Shown: positions 5,987 to 8,832 of the stretch, in pieces
Position numbering within the stretch: position 1 is the first letter of the stretch
How the letters are laid out: every line of letters begins with the position of its first letter
Assembly (NCBI GenBank): GCA_964511185.1
Contig: CAZEDU010000164.1
Coordinates: forward strand, 1 to 8,832
From: CAZEDU01 sp964511185
Lineage (GTDB): Bacteria; Myxococcota; Myxococcia; Myxococcales; Myxococcaceae
DNA length: 8,832 bases
Reading direction: 5' to 3'
Program-made: the position numbers and the translations under genes
Notes under the pieces: generated by a model
What the model was told of the DNA's origin: nothing
Databases searched by the model: none
The model's input: the letters and a program-made list of their open reading frames with translations, nothing else

Positions 5987-7336
5987 ATGTTCAAGAAGCT
6001 GCTCATCGCCAATCGAGGCGAGATCGCGCGGCGGATCAGCTCTGTTGCACGACGGATGGGGCTGTCGACCGTCGCCGTCTACTCCGACGCGGACGAGGCG
6101 CTGCCCTTCGTGCGCGAGGCGGACGAGGCGGTGCGCATCGGGCCCGCTCCCGCCAAGGACAGCTACCTGAACGTCGCGGCGATTCTCGACGCGGCGAAGA
6201 AGACCCGCGCCGAGGCGATTCACCCCGGCTACGGCTTCCTCTCCGAGTCGGCGGAGTTCGCGCGCGCCTGCCAGGAGGCCGGCGTGGCGTTCGTCGGGCC
6301 GCCGCCGGAGTCGATGGCGCGCATGAAGGACAAGAGCCAGGCGCGCGCGCTGGTGCAGCAGGCGGGGGTGCCCATCGTGCCCGGCTCGGGCGGCGTGGTG
6401 CCCGACGCGGCGGCGGCGATGGCCGAGGCGGAGCGGATCGGCTACCCGGTGCTGGTGAAGGCGGCCGGCGGGGGCGGCGGCATCGGCATGGCGGTCGCCC
6501 ACGCGCCGACAGAGATGGAGAAGGTGTTTCGCCAGTGCTCGGACCGCGCCAAGGCCGCCTTCGGCCGCGAGGGCGTCTACCTGGAGCGCTACTTCCCCGC
6601 GCCGCGCCACCTCGAGGTGCAGATTCTGGGAGACCACCACGGGCAGCTCATCCACTGCCTGGAGCGCGAGTGCTCGATTCAGCGCCGCCACCAGAAGGTG
6701 GTGGAGGAGGCGGGCGCGCCGCTGTTCTTGAACGGCGCGCACCAGGCGCTCCAACAGCAGATGTTCGACGCCGCGGTGAAGGCCGCCCAGGCGTTCGGCT
6801 ACGCCAACGCCGGCACGGTGGAGTTCCTCTACTCGGACGGCGCCTTCTACTTCATCGAGATGAACGCGCGGCTGCAGGTCGAGCACCCGGTGACCGAGCT
6901 CACCACCGGCCTGGACCTCATCGGCTGGCAGCTGCGGATCGCCGCCGGCGAGAAGCTGACGGTGAAGCAGAGCGACGTGCAGCGGCAAGGCGCGGCGATC
7001 GAGTTCCGCATCTACGCCGAGGATCCAGTGAAGTTCTTCCCCTCGCCGGGGCCGCTCCAGGTCTTCGAGGCGCCCAGCGGGGAAGGGGTGCGGCTCGACG
7101 CCGGCTACCAGGCCGGCAACGTGGTGACGCCGAACTACGACCCGATGATCGCCAAGCTGATCATCTCCGGGAAGGATCGGCCCGAGGCGATCGAGCGCTC
7201 GGTGCGGGCGCTGGAGCAGTTCCGCGTCGAAGGCATCAAGACCAACATCGCGCTGCACCAGCGCATCGTGAAGGCCCCGGCGTTTCGCTCGGGCGCGCTC
7301 GACACGCATTTCCTCGAGCACCACGCGAAGCCCTAA
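5987..7336 (+). CDS. accC: Biotin carboxylase subunit of an acyl-CoA carboxylase
   Basis: This 449-residue protein is the length of stand-alone biotin carboxylases. It uses ATP and bicarbonate to carboxylate biotin on the carrier protein, the first half-reaction of acetyl-CoA, propionyl-CoA or methylcrotonyl-CoA carboxylases. Motifs in order are IANRGEIARRI (7-17), AIHPGYGFLSE (77-87), Lys115, the ATP-grasp VKAAGGGGGIGM (157-168), RHLEVQ (207-212), ERECSIQRRHQKVVEE (226-241), the metal site FIEMNARLQVEHPVTE (289-304, with E291, N293, R295, E299) and EFRIYAED (339-346, R341). All the usual catalytic residues are present. In the glycine-rich loop the normally basic positions ([RK]-G-M-[RK]) are Ile166 and Ala169, which marks a subgroup rather than classical E. 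coli AccC. The carrier gene follows after 29 bases. No carboxyltransferase is in the window, so the acyl-CoA substrate is unknown. Confidence 0.93.
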   Translation: MFKKLLIANRGEIARRISSVARRMGLSTVAVYSDADEALPFVREADEAVRIGPAPAKDSYLNVAAILDAAKKTRAEAIHPGYGFLSESAEFARACQEAGVAFVGPPPESMARMKDKSQARALVQQAGVPIVPGSGGVVPDAAAAMAEAERIGYPVLVKAAGGGGGIGMAVAHAPTEMEKVFRQCSDRAKAAFGREGVYLERYFPAPRHLEVQILGDHHGQLIHCLERECSIQRRHQKVVEEAGAPLFLNGAHQALQQQMFDAAVKAAQAFGYANAGTVEFLYSDGAFYFIEMNARLQVEHPVTELTTGLDLIGWQLRIAAGEKLTVKQSDVQRQGAAIEFRIYAEDPVKFFPSPGPLQVFEAPSGEGVRLDAGYQAGNVVTPNYDPMIAKLIISGKDRPEAIERSVRALEQFRVEGIKTNIALHQRIVKAPAFRSGALDTHFLEHHAKP

Positions 7337-7365
7337 CCGAACTCTCAAGGGGAGACGAAAACGAC

Positions 7366-7578
7366 ATGGCGGACGTCGCGGCGCACATCACGGGAACGGT
7401 TTGGAAGATCGAGTGCAAGGTGGGGCAGGCCGTGTCGGCGGGCGACACGCTCGTCATCCTCGAGTCGATGAAGATGGAGATGCCGGTCGAGGCCACCGAG
7501 GGCGGCACGGTCGTCGAGATTCGCTGCAAGGAAGCGCAGCCGGTCAACGAAGGCGACGTGCTCGTGGTGCTCGGGTAG
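7366..7578 (+). CDS. Minimal biotin carboxyl carrier protein (biotinyl domain only)
   Basis: This 70-residue protein consists solely of a biotinyl/lipoyl beta-barrel domain. The biotinylation motif ESMKMEMP (33-40) places the acceptor Lys at residue 36, and the flanking TGTVWKIECKVGQAVSAGD and NEGDVLVVLG stretches are the two halves of the fold. It would carry carboxybiotin between the upstream biotin carboxylase and a carboxyltransferase. E. coli AccB is about twice as long because of an N-terminal region and Pro/Ala linker that are missing here. Small carriers of this size occur beside biotin carboxylase genes for acyl-CoA breakdown in other bacteria, such as the Bacillus yngHA-yngHB pair. 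The ATG at 7366 follows AAGGGGAG (7347-7354). The crotonase gene begins 10 bases after the stop, consistent with one operon. Confidence 0.93.
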   Translation: MADVAAHITGTVWKIECKVGQAVSAGDTLVILESMKMEMPVEATEGGTVVEIRCKEAQPVNEGDVLVVLG

Positions 7579-7588
7579 CGGCCCCGCC

Positions 7589-8350
7589 GTGCCGCTGAAA
7601 GTCGACGACCGCCCGGGCGGCATTCGGGTGCTCACCTTGAGCAACCCGGGCAAGAAGAACGCGCTCGACGCGTCCTTGCTCGAGGCGCTGCGCGAGGCGC
7701 TCGCGCCCAAGCACCTGCGCGCGCTGCTCGTCACCGGAGAAGGCAAGACCTTCTGCTCGGGCTACGACCTGGAGCAGCTCCCGGTGCCCCAGGCGCACCA
7801 GCCGCTGCCGGACGCGCTCTTGGGCGAGGTGCTCTCGCTGCTCGAGCGCCACCCGGCGCCCAGCGTGGCGCTGGTGACCGGCCCGGCCTTCGGCGCCGGC
7901 TGCGAGCTGGCCGCGACCTGCGATTTTCGGGTGGGCTCGGACGCGGCGCTCTTCTGCATGCCGCCCGCGCGCCTGGGCATCGTGTACGCCCCGGACGGCT
8001 TGTGGCGGCTGGCGCGGCTGGTGGGCCTGGCGAAGGCCAAGCTGATGTTCCTCACCGGCCGCCGCGTCGACGCGAAGCTGGCGAGCGGCTGGGGCCTCCT
8101 CGACGAGCTGCACCCCCACGCGGACGCCGAGCAGCGCGCGCTGTCTCTGTGCGAGGAGCTCGCCGGCAACGCGCCGCTGGCGGTGCGCGGCATGAAGCGC
8201 GGCTTCGAGCTGCTCGCCGCGGCGCAGCTCGAGCGCGGGGCGCGGGAGGAGCTCGAGCGGCTCCGCCGGGAGGCGTTCGGCAGCGACGACGCGAAGGAGG
8301 GCCGCGCCGCGTTCCTCGAGAAGCGCGCGCCCGCCTTCAAGGGCCGCTGA
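7589..8350 (+). CDS. Crotonase-family acyl-CoA enzyme (enoyl-CoA hydratase-like, possibly a decarboxylase)
   Basis: The 253-residue protein has the full crotonase fold length. Oxyanion-hole segments are visible: FCSGYDLEQL (55-64) and GPAFGAGCELAATCDFR (98-114). Glu106 matches the first catalytic Glu of enoyl-CoA hydratase (Glu144 in rat). The second catalytic Glu (rat Glu164) should lie 20 residues later, but Pro126 is there instead. The stretch FCMPPARLGIVY places Tyr133 seven residues on. From memory, E. coli methylmalonyl-CoA decarboxylase (ScpB/YgfG) has the same Pro and a functional Tyr at these positions. It lacks a match for the ScpB His (Tyr59 here). A simple hydratase is therefore doubtful; a decarboxylase or other crotonase reaction is possible. 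The C-terminal SDDAKEGRAAFLEKR block is typical of the family. GTG 7589 lacks a clear ribosome binding site and lies 10 bases after the carrier stop, so translation is probably coupled. Confidence 0.88.
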   Translation: MPLKVDDRPGGIRVLTLSNPGKKNALDASLLEALREALAPKHLRALLVTGEGKTFCSGYDLEQLPVPQAHQPLPDALLGEVLSLLERHPAPSVALVTGPAFGAGCELAATCDFRVGSDAALFCMPPARLGIVYAPDGLWRLARLVGLAKAKLMFLTGRRVDAKLASGWGLLDELHPHADAEQRALSLCEELAGNAPLAVRGMKRGFELLAAAQLERGAREELERLRREAFGSDDAKEGRAAFLEKRAPAFKGR

Positions 8351-8355
8351 GGCCT

Positions 8356-8832
8356 TCACGCCGGTCGGTGTCGCCGCGGGCCTTGCCAGCGGGCGCGCCG
8401 CGGCTCGTGCTCCAGCTCGCCCAGCTTGACCGCGCGCACCAGGTCGAGGCCCGACACGGTGCCGATGAGCCGCTCGCCGTCCGACACCAACAGGTCGGGC
8501 GCCCGGGTGTCGTTGAGCTGGGCGAAGAGCCCGGCGGCGCTGTCCGACGGGTGGAGCACCGCGGTGTGGATGGCCACGTCGCGCACCCTCGTCCGGTGCC
8601 GCGCCTCGGGCGCCACCCGGCGAATGGCGTCCAAGGTGACGAGCATGGGCGGCGCGGCGCCGTCGACGACCGCGAGCGAGAGCCGGCGCTCGGCGCGCAT
8701 CTGCTCCGCCGCTTCGCCCACCGAGGCCTCCGCTGCGATGGTGGCCACGCCGGGCGAGTAGAGGTCGCCGACGGTCAGGTGCTCGATGACCGCCTTGGTG
8801 AAGACCGACCGCAGCTCGGCCTCCGCGCCCAC
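8356..8832 (-). CDS. CBS-domain protein, C-terminal part (5' end outside window)
   Basis: The frame is open to the right edge of the window (158 residues visible) and ends at TGA 8358-8356, five bases from the convergent crotonase stop. The visible part contains a pair of CBS domains, which form a Bateman module that binds adenine nucleotides and controls an attached domain. The first runs from LTVGDLYSPGVATIAAEAS to VTLDAIRRV and the second from VRDVAIHTAVLHPSD to LIGTVSGLDLVRAV. A short basic tail follows. The GTG at the very edge could be a start, but the leading GAEAELRSVFTKAVIEHL resembles the linker that joins CBS pairs to membrane M50 (site-2) proteases. A longer protein continuing past the window is therefore more likely. 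The identity of the N-terminal domain cannot be settled from the window. Confidence 0.75.
   Translation of the reverse strand: MGAEAELRSVFTKAVIEHLTVGDLYSPGVATIAAEASVGEAAEQMRAERRLSLAVVDGAAPPMLVTLDAIRRVAPEARHRTRVRDVAIHTAVLHPSDSAAGLFAQLNDTRAPDLLVSDGERLIGTVSGLDLVRAVKLGELEHEPRRARWQGPRRHRPA

Noticed and set aside
5891..7348. N-terminal extension of the - strand frame upstream of 5890, giving a 611-residue protein
   Set aside because: The extension is purely antisense to the biotin carboxylase gene and Arg/His/Leu-rich. The GTG at 5890 with a promoter-like box just upstream is a better start.

Overview
The window is GC-rich (by eye about two thirds or more G+C) and carries a typical bacterial chromosomal locus with no mobile elements. 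The first half is the distal end of a division and cell wall (dcw) cluster on the + strand, in the order murB (3' end only), ddl, ftsQ, ftsA, ftsZ. This order, the high GC, the third-position G/C bias and the FtsZ tail suggest a deltaproteobacterial/myxobacterial genome (Myxococcota). That placement is inference from gene order and composition, not from a database match.

Layout: 1-213 murB 3' end; 224-1165 ddl; a 113-base gap; 1279-2130 ftsQ; 2171-3403 ftsA; a 114-base gap; 3518-4783 ftsZ. The cluster then meets two convergent - strand genes of unknown function: a six-helix membrane protein (4799-5503) and a small basic protein (5513-5890). A 96-base divergent intergenic region follows, then a + strand lipid or amino-acid metabolism operon: biotin carboxylase (5987-7336), a 70-residue biotin carrier protein (7366-7578) and a crotonase-family protein (7589-8350). 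At the right edge a - strand gene (8356-8832, 5' end outside the window) encodes paired CBS domains.

MurB and Ddl make peptidoglycan precursors. FtsQ, FtsA and FtsZ are divisome proteins: FtsZ polymerises, FtsA tethers it to the membrane and FtsQ links to the periplasmic septal machinery. The biotin carboxylase and carrier form two of the three parts of an acyl-CoA carboxylase. The carboxyltransferase that would define the substrate is not in the window.

The most interesting signals lie between genes. The ddl-ftsQ and ftsA-ftsZ gaps hold near-copies of one 27-base element: a 16-base palindrome, then an A-tract, then a TTGC -35-like box with a GA[C/T]GAT box 16-17 bases further on. It looks like a shared promoter/operator for ftsQ and ftsZ. 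The 5891-5986 divergent region holds a perfect TCGCAA-N4-TTGCGA palindrome and two promoter-like boxes placed so close to the start codons that both transcripts would be leaderless. The crotonase lacks one of the two catalytic glutamates of true enoyl-CoA hydratases and resembles methylmalonyl-CoA decarboxylase at that site.
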